Below, piece by piece: positions 8,811-17,480 of a stretch of 64,000 nucleotides of DNA. The notes beneath the pieces are model-generated. The model did not search any database and was not told the origin of the DNA. It worked only from the letters and a program-made list of their open reading frames with translations. The stretch lies in the NCBI RefSeq assembly GCF_042643265.1, contig NZ_JBHRRZ010000014.1, forward strand, positions 112,398 through 176,397, written 5' to 3'. Position 1 is the first letter of the stretch; each line of letters begins with the position of its first letter. The DNA comes from Virgibacillus_O sediminis (lineage in GTDB: Bacteria; Bacillota; Bacilli; Bacillales; Amphibacillaceae). A program made the position numbers and the translations under genes.

Positions 8811-9458
8811 ATGAAAATAGGAACATTTCTTACACTTGAATACAATTCGGCAGAAGGAGAACCGGAAGATTACTACTGTAAGCTCATTGATGCAGATGAA
8901 GAGAATTTATATATAGATTATCCCATCAGAATGGAAACAAAGAGAACATCTATCTTTCCGAGGGGTGCTGCTTTCCTAGCAACATATAAGGGTGGAGATG
9001 ACTGCATTTACCAATTCTCAACTGAAATTATTGCAAAAGTAAACCGGAATGTTCCTGCCATTTCCATTAAGAAACCATTGACGGTCAAGAGGATACAGAG
9101 GAGGGAATTTGTAAGAGTAGAAGCAGCTGCCGATATGGCTGTCCATATATTGGGAAAGGAAAATAACACTTTTGTTACAGTAACTGGTGATATTAGTGGT
9201 GGAGGCGTTTCTTTCTTTTTGCCTAAGAATGTACATTTGGATGCCGGACAGACACTAGACATTTGTATTGTCTTAATTAATGGTTCTGGCCACAAATATA
9301 TTCGTACCAACGCCGAAGTAGTCCATTCAAGAACTGATCATGAGGGTGTCACTACCTCCTCAGCCAAGTTTACCTCTATCCACCCGGCAGATCAGCAGGA
9401 AATTATTCGCTTCTGTTTTGAAAAGCAACGGGAGACAAGAAAAAAAGAACTACTCTAA
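8811..9458 (+). CDS. ypfA: PilZ-domain c-di-GMP receptor (YpfA), YcgR-like
   Basis: A 215-residue cytoplasmic protein with a YcgR-like N-terminal domain (about residues 1-90) and a C-terminal PilZ domain. The c-di-GMP-binding motifs are visible: RREFVR (RxxxR) near residue 98 and DISGGGVSF (D/NxSxxG) near residue 127. In B. subtilis YpfA slows swimming when c-di-GMP rises, by acting on the flagellar motor. Place between ypeB and cmk is conserved. The ATG follows a GGGGGGTC-type site. Confidence 0.93.
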   Translation: MKIGTFLTLEYNSAEGEPEDYYCKLIDADEENLYIDYPIRMETKRTSIFPRGAAFLATYKGGDDCIYQFSTEIIAKVNRNVPAISIKKPLTVKRIQRREFVRVEAAADMAVHILGKENNTFVTVTGDISGGGVSFFLPKNVHLDAGQTLDICIVLINGSGHKYIRTNAEVVHSRTDHEGVTTSSAKFTSIHPADQQEIIRFCFEKQRETRKKELL

Positions 9459-9558
9459 AAATCCCCATGCAATTTTTAGTTGGCTTTTAGTTGTTATAGT
9501 AGAAATTATACTATTCTCTAACAGGTATGTTATTATTTAAAAGGAGCATATTAAACAG

Positions 9559-9587
9559 AAACTTGGCAATGAAACGCCAAGTTTTTT
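9559..9587 (+). terminator. Terminator after ypfA
   Basis: A nine-bp stem AAACTTGGC with GCCAAGTTT and an eight-base loop, ending in six T. Confidence 0.85.
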
Positions 9588-9634
9588 ACGTGCTAAATCA
9601 ATTTCTTGTATAGTGAGAGGAATGAAGCAGAGCA

Positions 9635-10324
9635 ATGAACCAGAGAGAAATAGCGATAGCAATTGATGGCCCTGCAGCTGCGGGAAAAAGTACGGTGGCA
9701 AAAATGGTGGCTGAAAGGCTAAGATATTTATACATAGACACAGGAGCAATGTATCGTGCGTTGACATTGAAAGCTCTCCGGGATAGGGTTCATCTGGAAG
9801 GAGAAAGCGGTCTTGTAGAACTTCTTGACCAAACGTCCATCGCGTTAAGGCAAAGTGACAATGGACAGGTCGTTCTGTTAGATGGTCTTGATGTAACATT
9901 AGATATACGTACAAATGAAGTGACAAATAATGTCTCGTTTATAGCAAAACACCCGAAAGTAAGGGAAGAAATGGTAAGAAGGCAGCAAGAGTTGGCATCC
10001 AATCGTAGTGTAGTAATGGACGGAAGGGATATCGGCACGCATGTCCTCCCGGATGCCGAGGTGAAAATTTTTCTTGTTGCCACTGTGGAGGAAAGGGCCA
10101 AACGGCGATATGAAGAAAATCTTCAAAAAGGCTTTATGTCCAATATGGAGGAATTGAAATCAGAAATCGCCCAAAGAGATCAGATAGACTCTGAAAGGGA
10201 CGCCTCTCCATTAATAAAGGCTCCTGATGCACGGGAGATCGATACCACCTCTTTAACCATCGAACAGGTGGCTGAACGAATACTTGAAGAGGCTTCCCAA
10301 GCAATTGCACAACAAGAGCGATGA
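9635..10324 (+). CDS. cmk: Cytidylate kinase
   Basis: A 229-residue kinase that phosphorylates CMP and dCMP to the diphosphates. The P-loop is GPAAAGKST at residues 12-20, MDGRDIGT forms the nucleotide-binding segment and the Arg-rich lid follows (EERAKRRYEE). Length matches the bacterial Cmk family. The next gene, a plsC-type acyltransferase, starts 33 bases downstream in the same direction, so the two are probably co-transcribed with ypfD. Confidence 0.96.
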   Translation: MNQREIAIAIDGPAAAGKSTVAKMVAERLRYLYIDTGAMYRALTLKALRDRVHLEGESGLVELLDQTSIALRQSDNGQVVLLDGLDVTLDIRTNEVTNNVSFIAKHPKVREEMVRRQQELASNRSVVMDGRDIGTHVLPDAEVKIFLVATVEERAKRRYEENLQKGFMSNMEELKSEIAQRDQIDSERDASPLIKAPDAREIDTTSLTIEQVAERILEEASQAIAQQER

Positions 10325-10357
10325 TAGCAGCCAAATCATAAAAAGGGAGGTACGAAG

Positions 10358-10942
10358 ATGAGTTTATATACATTTGCAAAAAATGTACTGGCCGCCATTC
10401 TTTTTCCTGTTTTCAGAATCCAAGTAATCGGGAAAGAGAATATACCAGGGCAGGGGCCAGTTATCATATGCTCGAACCACATATCAAACTTTGATCCGCC
10501 AGTAGTCGGAATCACCTCGCCAAGGGATATATACTTTATGGCTAAAGGAGAATTGTTTGAAAAACGATTTTTGGGTAAATTATTATTAAAGGTACATGCA
10601 TTTCCGGTCAAACGCGGAATGAAAGACAGAAATGCATTGCGAACAGGGCTGGAGATATTGAAGGAAGGAAATACTTTGGGCTTGTTCCCGGAAGGCACTA
10701 GGAGTAAAACCGGGGAATTTGGAAGACCCTTGGCAGGAGCTGGCTTTTTTGCTCTGCGGTCAGAAGCGGCCATTATACCGTGTGCAATTATTGGCCCCTA
10801 TAAACCAGGGAAAAAGCTGAAAGTCGTCTATGGACCACCTATGAATATGGAAAAATTGAGGCATTCCAAGGCCAGTGCACAGGAAACTGCTGACGCGATT
10901 ATGCAAGAAATTAAATTATTGAAGGAAAATCATTCATCCTGA
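10358..10942 (+). CDS. plsC: 1-acyl-sn-glycerol-3-phosphate acyltransferase (PlsC family)
   Basis: A 194-residue acyltransferase with the HxxxxD motif in NHISNFD (about residues 45-51) and the lysophosphatidate-binding motif FPEGTRS (about residues 112-118). It adds the second acyl chain to lysophosphatidic acid to give phosphatidic acid at the inner face of the membrane; an N-terminal hydrophobic stretch fits membrane association. A GGGAGG site precedes the ATG. B. subtilis lacks it here, but many other Bacillaceae have it between cmk and ypfD. The gene symbol reflects the family; a paralogue elsewhere is possible. Confidence 0.88.
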   Translation: MSLYTFAKNVLAAILFPVFRIQVIGKENIPGQGPVIICSNHISNFDPPVVGITSPRDIYFMAKGELFEKRFLGKLLLKVHAFPVKRGMKDRNALRTGLEILKEGNTLGLFPEGTRSKTGEFGRPLAGAGFFALRSEAAIIPCAIIGPYKPGKKLKVVYGPPMNMEKLRHSKASAQETADAIMQEIKLLKENHSS

Positions 10943-11061
10943 ACTACTTTACTTGACAAATTATTGTAATTATTAGAAGTTATAAAAAAGGGGATTTTTA
11001 ATCTTAATGATCAATAACTGGTCATGGAGATTTTTGAACTGTATTTAGGAGGGCATGGTAT

Positions 11062-12195
11062 ATGAGCGAAACGAACAATGAATTAACCGAACTGAATGTA
11101 GGGGACACAATTACAGGAACTGTTGTCAAAGTGGAAGAAAAACAGGTCCTTGTAGATATCGGCTATAAGACTGAAGGCATTGTCCCTATCAGTGAATTAT
11201 CCAGTCTGCATGTAGAGAAGACCAGTGATGTAGTGGAGGAAGGCGATAAGCTTACCCTTAAAGTCAAAAAAGTCGATGACGACGATATCATCTTGTCCAA
11301 AAAGGCAGTGGACGCTGATGATGCGTGGAAAGACCTTGAGGAGAAATTTGAAAGCGGAGAAGTTTTCGAAACCGAAGTGAAAGAAATTGTTAATGGAGGT
11401 TTGGTTGTAGACGTAGGAGTCCGTGGATTTATTCCTGCCTCCCTGGTTGAAACTTATTATGTCGATGACTTTTCCGACTATAAAAACAAGACATTGACCG
11501 TCAAAATTGCAGATCTTAACAAAGAGCAGAACCGTGTCATCCTTTCTCATCGTGCAGTGGTAGAGGAAGACGCTGAAAAGCAGAAAAATGAAGTTCTTCA
11601 ATCACTGGAAGAGGGACAGGTTCTGGAAGGTACTGTTCAGCGTCTGACAAGTTTTGGTGTCTTTGTGGATATCGGAGGAGTGGACGGGCTTGTCCATATT
11701 TCCCAATTGGCCCATGAACATGTCGAAAACGCCTCAGATGTTGTTTCCGAGGGAGACAAGATCAAGGTGGAAGTTCTTTCTGTCGACTTGGATAATGAAA
11801 GGATTTCACTCTCCCATAAGAATACACTGCCCGGACCTTGGACGAATATCAGCGAAAAGATTTCTTCCGGGGATGTGCTCGAGGGAACCGTTAAACGCCT
11901 GGTAAACTTCGGAGCATTTGTGGAAGTGCTGCCTGGTGTTGAAGGGCTTGTCCATATTTCACAAATCGCCAACAGACACATCGGAACTCCTCAGGAAGTC
12001 CTGGAAGTAGGCCAGCAGGTAAAGGTGAAGGTATTGGATGTCAATGAGCAGGAAGAACGTATTTCCCTGAGTATCAGAGAATTGGAAGAAGAAGAGGCAG
12101 CCAGGGATTACAAGCAGTATGAGAAAGATGAAGAACAAACTGGTTTCCAGCTTGGAGATCTGCTTGGTGACAGCTTAGATAAGTATAAAAAATAA
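11062..12195 (+). CDS. ypfD: S1 RNA-binding domain protein YpfD (ribosomal protein S1 homologue)
   Basis: A 377-residue protein of four S1 OB-fold domains, beginning near residues 13, 98, 185 and 270; the last two carry the typical GVFVDIGGVDGLVHISQL and GAFVEVLPGVEGLVHISQ cores. It is the shortened Firmicute version of S1, which has six domains in proteobacteria; it binds RNA and is not essential in B. subtilis. The acidic C-terminus ends in KYKK. A TTAGGAGGG site precedes the ATG. A TTGACA hexamer lies about 110 bases upstream, but no good -10 fits it. Confidence 0.94.
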   Translation: MSETNNELTELNVGDTITGTVVKVEEKQVLVDIGYKTEGIVPISELSSLHVEKTSDVVEEGDKLTLKVKKVDDDDIILSKKAVDADDAWKDLEEKFESGEVFETEVKEIVNGGLVVDVGVRGFIPASLVETYYVDDFSDYKNKTLTVKIADLNKEQNRVILSHRAVVEEDAEKQKNEVLQSLEEGQVLEGTVQRLTSFGVFVDIGGVDGLVHISQLAHEHVENASDVVSEGDKIKVEVLSVDLDNERISLSHKNTLPGPWTNISEKISSGDVLEGTVKRLVNFGAFVEVLPGVEGLVHISQIANRHIGTPQEVLEVGQQVKVKVLDVNEQEERISLSIRELEEEEAARDYKQYEKDEEQTGFQLGDLLGDSLDKYKK

Positions 12196-12210
12196 ATTCA
12201 TCTAATAATG

Positions 12211-12243
12211 AAAAGCTCTTTCCTTTTGGGAAGAGCTTTTTCT
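12211..12243 (+). terminator. Terminator after ypfD
   Basis: A ten-bp stem AAAAGCTCTT with AAGAGCTTTT, extended inward by TCC/GGG pairing; a T-run follows. Read on the other strand it could also act as a weak terminator. Confidence 0.85.
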
Positions 12244-12468
12244 ATTGGGGGATACTACATATTGCCTGGGGGTGGCGGATAGCCGTTAACGGGTAAAAGG
12301 ATTTCCGGTTCAAGCGCCAAACGGATAGCGAGGTTTCCTTACCCACCGCCAAATATGCCAATAAATGCATGCTTTACTTGCGATTATAACCTTTCAGCTA
12401 CTCGAGTTAAGCTTTTTAAAAGTATAAAGGAAGCTTTTTCCTGCAATAATGCATAGGGGAAGGTGATG

Positions 12469-13071
12469 ATGAAGTTGAGCGGTTTGATTTTTTATTGGCT
12501 GGCGTGGTTATTATGGACTCTAATTACATTTTTCATGGATAAGAGCCCAAGAAGGACGGTTATGGGCATATGGATCCTGCTTTGTATTATATTCGCAGAA
12601 TGGATTATTCATCTCTACTTCTATTCCTTTTCTGCTGTATTTTTACTGATTATTGGCGGTGCAATTTATTTGCTGGGCAAATGCAGAAGTCTTGTATATC
12701 ATTTATTTTCATCTTTTACCTTAATGATCGGCTATTCAGCAGTGAGATACTGGGAACAGATAACACCAGTATGGTTTATCCTCCCACGGTATGTGATTTA
12801 TTCCTTTTTGCTTACTTTTCTCGTTTTATTAATGGTTAAGGATTTCTATAGCCAGATCGGAGTCTGCCTATTGGGCACTTCGTTCGGGGAAATCCTTTTT
12901 CATATAACGGTTGGAGGCTATGGTTTTCAGATGGTTATTGGAGAAATGGCATTTCTGGATTTATTGCTGTGCTCCCTGGGGATTCTAACCGGTATTCATT
13001 TACTAAAAATAGGCAGGGCTAAACTATACGCTTCCCTGCATACAAAACACAGCATGGAGGTGGCAAAATGA
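12469..13071 (+). CDS. yphA: YphA-like integral membrane protein
   Basis: A 200-residue hydrophobic protein with six or so membrane segments and a short polar C-terminus. Function unknown. It is placed as YphA by its position directly before the YIEGIA protein and by topology. GTG 12463, ATG 12466 and ATG 12469 are all in frame; the last has the best distance from the GGGGAAGG site. Its stop overlaps the start of the next gene (ATGA), so the two are translationally coupled. Confidence 0.75.
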   Translation: MKLSGLIFYWLAWLLWTLITFFMDKSPRRTVMGIWILLCIIFAEWIIHLYFYSFSAVFLLIIGGAIYLLGKCRSLVYHLFSSFTLMIGYSAVRYWEQITPVWFILPRYVIYSFLLTFLVLLMVKDFYSQIGVCLLGTSFGEILFHITVGGYGFQMVIGEMAFLDLLLCSLGILTGIHLLKIGRAKLYASLHTKHSMEVAK

Positions 13072-13964
13072 ATGAATATATACTGCCGATCCTATTCGGT
13101 ATCATTGCAGGTACCTTATCGAGAATATTAATGCTCCGCACAGATTACCGTCAATATCCTACATATCTGCATGGTAAAATCATTCACATATCATTAGGAT
13201 TCATTGCAGCTGCTCTGGGGGCCATGGCAGTTCCCGCAGTAATGGAAAAAGAATTCACCGCGGTTACCCTTCTTACAGTTGCAGCTACACAGTTCAGGGA
13301 TGTCCGCAATATGGAAAGAAATACATTGACAGAAGTAGATGATTTCGAGCTTGTGTCAAGAGGAAAGACATATATAGAAGGTATTGCCATTTCTTTTGAA
13401 AGCAGAAATTACCTAGTGATACTTACGGCGCTTATTGGAACTTTGTTTTTTCTCGTTTGGAACGTTTATGCCGCCTTCGTGGGAGCAATCCTTTCCATCC
13501 TGGTGGGAAGGTTGCTGATGAGCGGTTCGACGATCAAAGATATTGTTCAGATAGATTACCATGAACTTCATTTTGAAGGAGCGGGCCTTTATGTGGATAA
13601 TATCTACATTATGAATATCGGTCTGCCGGAGCGGCAAGAGGAGATTTTAAAATATGGTATGGGGTTTGTGTTGACGCCGAAAAACATGAATGTGGTATCA
13701 ACCATCGCAAATCTTGGGCAAAGGCAAGCAATATTGCATGACGTATCTGTATCACTAGGGGTTTTCCGAGATTCGGGTACCCCGGCCCTGACTCCGCTTA
13801 TAAAAAGAGATTTGGACGACGGGCGGATAGGAGTATTCATTCTCCCGCAAATCAGGAACGTGGAGAAAGCTAAGGAAATAATCGGCTCCGTACCGGTACT
13901 GGAGAATGCTATCCGTATGCCGTCCGATTCAACTATCCATCAAGAGGAGGGGAAAAAGAAATGA
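13068..13964 (+). CDS. yphB: YIEGIA-family membrane protein (YphB/SeaA)
   Basis: A 298-residue protein with several membrane segments in its first half and a soluble C-terminal half. The family-naming motif YIEGIA is present near residue 103. In B. subtilis this gene (seaA) has been connected with the spore envelope. It overlaps yphA by four bases and the next gene by four bases, a tight three-gene unit. The tail ends in a Lys/Glu-rich piece. The molecular role is not known. Confidence 0.88.
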   Translation: MNEYILPILFGIIAGTLSRILMLRTDYRQYPTYLHGKIIHISLGFIAAALGAMAVPAVMEKEFTAVTLLTVAATQFRDVRNMERNTLTEVDDFELVSRGKTYIEGIAISFESRNYLVILTALIGTLFFLVWNVYAAFVGAILSILVGRLLMSGSTIKDIVQIDYHELHFEGAGLYVDNIYIMNIGLPERQEEILKYGMGFVLTPKNMNVVSTIANLGQRQAILHDVSVSLGVFRDSGTPALTPLIKRDLDDGRIGVFILPQIRNVEKAKEIIGSVPVLENAIRMPSDSTIHQEEGKKK

Positions 13965-14146
13965 TGCTCGAAAAGGCTGTATTGGCAGTGATTACAACTA
14001 ATCAATCCAAGATTACGGGCGGTGCTCCTATTTTTGTATGTGATGACAAAAAGGAATTGGAATCCGTCGCAGCTAATCTGGAAGCAATTACTGATGGGAT
14101 TGCACATGCCCTCAGTGATGAACTGTTTATTATCGTCAAGCATTAA
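13961..14146 (+). CDS. Capping-complex subunit for YIEGIA (small partner protein)
   Basis: A 61-residue soluble protein with no signal peptide, directly coupled to the YIEGIA gene (ATGATG overlaps its stop). The small family always next to YIEGIA genes is named a capping subunit for YIEGIA in public annotation, and B. subtilis has a gene of the same size here (ypzH). The name rests on context and size; the sequence itself gives no catalytic motif. A GAGGAGGGG site lies eight bases before the ATG. Confidence 0.75.
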   Translation: MMLEKAVLAVITTNQSKITGGAPIFVCDDKKELESVAANLEAITDGIAHALSDELFIIVKH

Positions 14147-14232
14147 AAAATAAATTGTTAATATCTTCTACTTTTGCTAGAATGAATAAAGTCAGTCTAT
14201 ATAGAACGCAACAGAGAAAGGATGTTCCTTTC

Positions 14233-15543
14233 ATGAGGAAATCAGTAGTAGCCATTGTCGGCAGACCCAATGTTGGTAAATCAACAATATTTAATAGATT
14301 AGTCGGAGAGAGGATCTCTATTGTAGAGGATATACCGGGTGTGACCCGTGATCGGATCTATTCACAAGCCGATTGGCTAAACCACACCTTCAATCTCATT
14401 GATACAGGCGGCATCGAAATTGGAGATGAGCCTTTGCTCGTACAAATGCGCCATCAGGCTGAAATAGCTATCGATGAGGCAGATGTCATCATCTTCCTAG
14501 TCAACGGAAGAGAGGGCATTACGGCAGCGGATGAAGAAGTTGCCAAACTTCTTTTTAAATCCAATAAGCCGATTGTCCTGGGGGTCAATAAAATTGACAA
14601 CCCGGAAATGCGGGAAAATATTTATGAATATTATTCCCTTGGTTTTGGAGAGCCTTTTCCAATATCAGGCTCCCATGGTTTAGGCCTGGGTGACATGCTG
14701 GACGAAGTGGTCAGTCACTTTCCGCAGCTTGAAGAGGAAGAGGGGGATGAGGAGACCATATACTTTAGTCTCATAGGCCGTCCCAATGTGGGGAAGTCTT
14801 CCCTCGTCAATGCTATTTTAAATGAAGAGCGTGTAATAGTAAGTGAGATAGAAGGAACAACTCGGGATGCTGTAGATACACGATTAACAAAAGGTGATCA
14901 GGAGTTTGTCATTATTGATACAGCGGGCATGAGGAAACGCGGGAAAGTATACGAAGCAACTGAGAAATACAGTGTACTGCGCGCATTGAAGGCAATTGAG
15001 CGTTCTGATGTCGTATTGGTTCTTATAGATGCAGAAACAGGAATTCGCGAGCAGGACAAAAAAATTGCGGGATATGCACATGAGGCAGGAAGAGCGATCG
15101 TTATCGTCGTCAATAAATGGGATACTGTCCATGCCGGCGAAAAAACAATGAAGGAATTCGAAACAAAGGTCCGAGCGCATTTCCAATATTTGGATTATGC
15201 ACCGATCGTTTTCCTGTCTGCTAAGACGAAGAAACGGCTGCATACACTCCTTCCAGCGGTCACTTCTGCCAGCGAAAACCATTCCAAACGAATACCAACC
15301 AATGTGTTGAATGATGTCATCATGGATGCTTTAGCTATGAATCCGACTCCAACGGTCAAAGGCAGGCGATTGAAAGTGCTATATGCAACCCAAGTGGCTG
15401 TCAAGCCGCCGAGTTTCGTGGTATTTGTGAATGATCCAGACTTAATGCATTTCTCTTATGAAAGGTTTCTGGAAAATAAAATTCGGGATGCTTTTGGTTT
15501 TGTTGGTACTCCTATCAAAATTTTTGCTCGAAGAAGACAATAA
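14233..15543 (+). CDS. der: GTPase Der (EngA), ribosome assembly factor
   Basis: A 436-residue protein with two GTPase domains in tandem and a C-terminal KH-like domain. The two P-loops are GRPNVGKST (about residues 10-18) and GRPNVGKSS (about 183-191); the G4 motifs NKID and NKWD are both visible. Der binds the 50S subunit late in assembly and is essential. ATG 14233 follows an AGAAAGGATG site and yields the standard N-terminus; an in-frame ATG at 14155 would add 26 residues with no match to the family. gpsA follows 12 bases later. Confidence 0.97.
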   Translation: MRKSVVAIVGRPNVGKSTIFNRLVGERISIVEDIPGVTRDRIYSQADWLNHTFNLIDTGGIEIGDEPLLVQMRHQAEIAIDEADVIIFLVNGREGITAADEEVAKLLFKSNKPIVLGVNKIDNPEMRENIYEYYSLGFGEPFPISGSHGLGLGDMLDEVVSHFPQLEEEEGDEETIYFSLIGRPNVGKSSLVNAILNEERVIVSEIEGTTRDAVDTRLTKGDQEFVIIDTAGMRKRGKVYEATEKYSVLRALKAIERSDVVLVLIDAETGIREQDKKIAGYAHEAGRAIVIVVNKWDTVHAGEKTMKEFETKVRAHFQYLDYAPIVFLSAKTKKRLHTLLPAVTSASENHSKRIPTNVLNDVIMDALAMNPTPTVKGRRLKVLYATQVAVKPPSFVVFVNDPDLMHFSYERFLENKIRDAFGFVGTPIKIFARRRQ

Positions 15544-15555
15544 GGAGAGAGGTTT

Positions 15556-16593
15556 ATGGCTAAGGTAGCAGTATTAGGTGCTGGCAGCTGGGGAACTGCC
15601 TTGAGTATTGTCCTTGCAGATAACAAACATGAAGTCAGGCTATGGTCGCACCGTCCAGATCAAGTACAGGCTATTAATGAGACGAGCAGGAACGACCGTT
15701 ATTTGGATGCCCCCATCCCTGATGGTGTAAGAGCTTATGAAGATATGAGAGAAGCCGTTGCAGATGTAGATGCCATTGTAATTGTGGTCCCGACGAAAGC
15801 AATTCGGGAAGTCTCCAGGGAGCTCGATGGGCTGGCAGGCCCCACTACAAATATTATTCATGCTTCAAAAGGTATTGAGCCAGGTACTTTAAAAAGGGTG
15901 TCACAGATGATTAGTGAAGAAATGCCTCATTATAGTTACGAGGATATTGTGGTACTTTCCGGTCCCAGTCATGCTGAAGAAGTTGCATGGAGGCAGCCTA
16001 CCACTGTTACTGTAGCCTCCTTGAATGAACAGAAGGCTAAACATGCACAGGATTTATTTATAAATGAATCTTTTCGGGTCTATACCAGTACAGACTTGCT
16101 AGGGATCGAGTTTGGAGGGGCGTTAAAGAATATCATTGCCCTTGGTGCAGGTATTTCGGACGGGTTAGGATACGGAGACAATGCAAAAGCAGCCCTCATT
16201 ACCAGAGGGCTCGCCGAAATTTCCCGACTAGGCACGTCCATGGGTGCGAATCCACTCAGTTTTTTAGGGCTGTCCGGTGTCGGAGATCTGATTGTAACTT
16301 GTACAAGCACCCACAGCCGTAATTGGCGAGCGGGTAATTTGCTGGGCAAAGGTCGTTCACTGGAAGAGGTCCTTAATCAAATGGGGATGGTCGTTGAGGG
16401 AGTGCGTACAGTGAAAGCCGCGCATCAATTTGCGCTGGAACAAAAGGTAGAGATGCCGATTACTTCGGGGTTGTACCAGATCCTCTTTGAGGAAAAGAAT
16501 CCCAAAGAGGTCGTTGAGCAGTTGATGAACCGTACCAAAAGAGAAGAGATGGATGATCTTGCAAAACTGTTGACGGAACGCTATTCCCATTAA
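15556..16593 (+). CDS. gpsA: NAD(P)-dependent glycerol-3-phosphate dehydrogenase
   Basis: A 345-residue enzyme that reduces dihydroxyacetone phosphate to sn-glycerol 3-phosphate for phospholipid synthesis. The dinucleotide motif GAGSWGTA is at residues 7-14, the catalytic lysine is in GGALKNIIALG, and the substrate segment GLSGVGDLIVTCTS is intact. AAGGAGAGAG precedes the ATG. Co-transcription with der is likely given the 12-base gap. Length is normal for the family. Confidence 0.97.
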   Translation: MAKVAVLGAGSWGTALSIVLADNKHEVRLWSHRPDQVQAINETSRNDRYLDAPIPDGVRAYEDMREAVADVDAIVIVVPTKAIREVSRELDGLAGPTTNIIHASKGIEPGTLKRVSQMISEEMPHYSYEDIVVLSGPSHAEEVAWRQPTTVTVASLNEQKAKHAQDLFINESFRVYTSTDLLGIEFGGALKNIIALGAGISDGLGYGDNAKAALITRGLAEISRLGTSMGANPLSFLGLSGVGDLIVTCTSTHSRNWRAGNLLGKGRSLEEVLNQMGMVVEGVRTVKAAHQFALEQKVEMPITSGLYQILFEEKNPKEVVEQLMNRTKREEMDDLAKLLTERYSH

Positions 16594-16601
16594 CACGTAA
16601 T

Positions 16602-16648
16602 CTCCCTCCTTGCATATAATGTGTTGAAGTAACTTAGCAAGGAGGAAG
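16602..16648 (+). promoter_or_regulatory. Inverted repeat hiding the spoVIF Shine-Dalgarno, with a -10 box in its loop
   Basis: CCTCCTTGC at 16605-16613 is perfectly complementary to GCAAGGAGG at 16637-16645, and two more pairs form beyond one mismatch. The right arm contains the whole ribosome site of the next gene. The 23-base loop contains TATAAT (16615-16620), with TTAACA 19 bases before it as a poor -35. A transcript starting after this box would lack the left arm and be free to translate; read-through from gpsA would carry both arms. Confidence 0.6.
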
Positions 16649-16652
16649 GAAT

Positions 16653-16913
16653 GTGGATCAATTTCAGAAAAGTCTCTTCGACAAACTTCAACAAAATGCA
16701 AATATAACCCCAGATGAGGTATATAAAGTTGCTGACTCGGTGAAGAATGCCGATTTTTCCGATGAACGAACGGTACGAGGACTTGTCCGCCAATTAGCAA
16801 GGATGGCGAATAAACCTATATCCAGGGAAAAAGAGGATAAAATCGTAGAGTCTATTACCAAAAATAAGATGCCAGCAGATATCAATTCATTAAACCAATT
16901 GTTCAAAAAGTAG
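16653..16913 (+). CDS. yphE: Stage VI sporulation protein F family (YphE type)
   Basis: An 86-residue protein with the layout of the SpoVIF family: an N-terminal helix (DQFQKSLFDKLQ), a middle VYKVADSVKNADF segment and a basic RQLARMANKPISREKEDKI helix. SpoVIF is a spore coat assembly factor in B. subtilis; YphE is its paralogue at this position, so the exact role is uncertain. The GTG at 16653 is used: AAGGAGG lies seven bases before it and this frame is the conserved one. The ATG two bases earlier is in another frame. Confidence 0.85.
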   Translation: MDQFQKSLFDKLQQNANITPDEVYKVADSVKNADFSDERTVRGLVRQLARMANKPISREKEDKIVESITKNKMPADINSLNQLFKK

Positions 16914-17015
16914 TGTCGCTTGGGCAAGTGAGGATGCATTCTTGCAGCCTGATGCATAAAATAAATCGCACAAGCATTCTTGGAATAGAGTTGCTGTGGA
17001 TATTATTTAGTCAAG

Positions 17016-17056
17016 CCGGAATGGAGCAGAGCCCCCTCCATTTCGGATTTTTATTT
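17016..17056 (+). terminator. Terminator after the spoVIF-type gene
   Basis: An 11-bp stem (17016-17026 with 17036-17046, one G-T pair) followed by ATTTTTATTT. The rest of 16914-17267 holds only a promoter-like site near 17219 and no gene I can support. Confidence 0.75.
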
Positions 17057-17215
17057 GGCTGGAGAATTAATTGATTTTCAAGGGTATTTTTTCTCTTGCT
17101 TTTTAAAGCGCAGAATCAATCCAACGTCAGAGGAGCTTGCGCTCAAATTTCAAATCAGACAGCACGGTATAGAGGCCCAGTTACTGTTTTTATTCTGCGC
17201 TATCGTTAACCATTA

Positions 17216-17224
17216 TGGTATAAT
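17216..17224 (+). promoter_or_regulatory. Extended -10 promoter before the DUF2768 gene
   Basis: TGGTATAAT is a full extended -10 box; no convincing -35 is seen, which is common for this class. It is 44 bases upstream of the start codon. Confidence 0.5.
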
Positions 17225-17267
17225 ACCTGATGTCGAATTAATAGTTTATCAGTCGGGAGTGAAGTAT

Positions 17268-17462
17268 ATGAGCGCTATGGATAAAATGTGGGTGTCATTT
17301 GCCGGGATGGGCTTCTTGATTGTCGCAATGGCCCTGATTTTATGGAGCCGTCATAGATTGAAAGGATTACCAGCTGTCATTGTTGCATCTGTGGCTTACT
17401 TACTATTCATCTTAGGTGCGTTAATTATTTTCTACATTGTATTCAGCGGGCCTACAATGTAA
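17268..17462 (+). CDS. DUF2768-type small membrane protein
   Basis: A 64-residue protein with two hydrophobic helices separated by a short basic loop (SRHRLKG), as in the DUF2768 family found in this spot in Bacillaceae. Function unknown; neighbours suggest a sporulation connection. ATG 17268 follows a GGGAGTGA site. A longer open frame begins at 17055 but its added part covers the previous terminator and has no ribosome site. yphF follows 18 bases later. Confidence 0.75.
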   Translation: MSAMDKMWVSFAGMGFLIVAMALILWSRHRLKGLPAVIVASVAYLLFILGALIIFYIVFSGPTM

Positions 17463-17480
17463 TGAAAGGAGGCTGTGTCA

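Noticed and set aside
9340..9540. A 66-codon frame with a hydrophobic end after ypfA
   Set aside because: Most of it lies out of frame in ypfA, and no ribosome site or start is placed to make the hydrophobic part alone.
16651..16653. ATG just after AAGGAGG as start of the spoVIF-type gene
   Set aside because: It is in a different frame; GTG two bases later opens the conserved protein.
17055..17267. Longer N-terminus for the DUF2768 gene
   Set aside because: The extra part has no ribosome site and covers a terminator and an extended -10 box.
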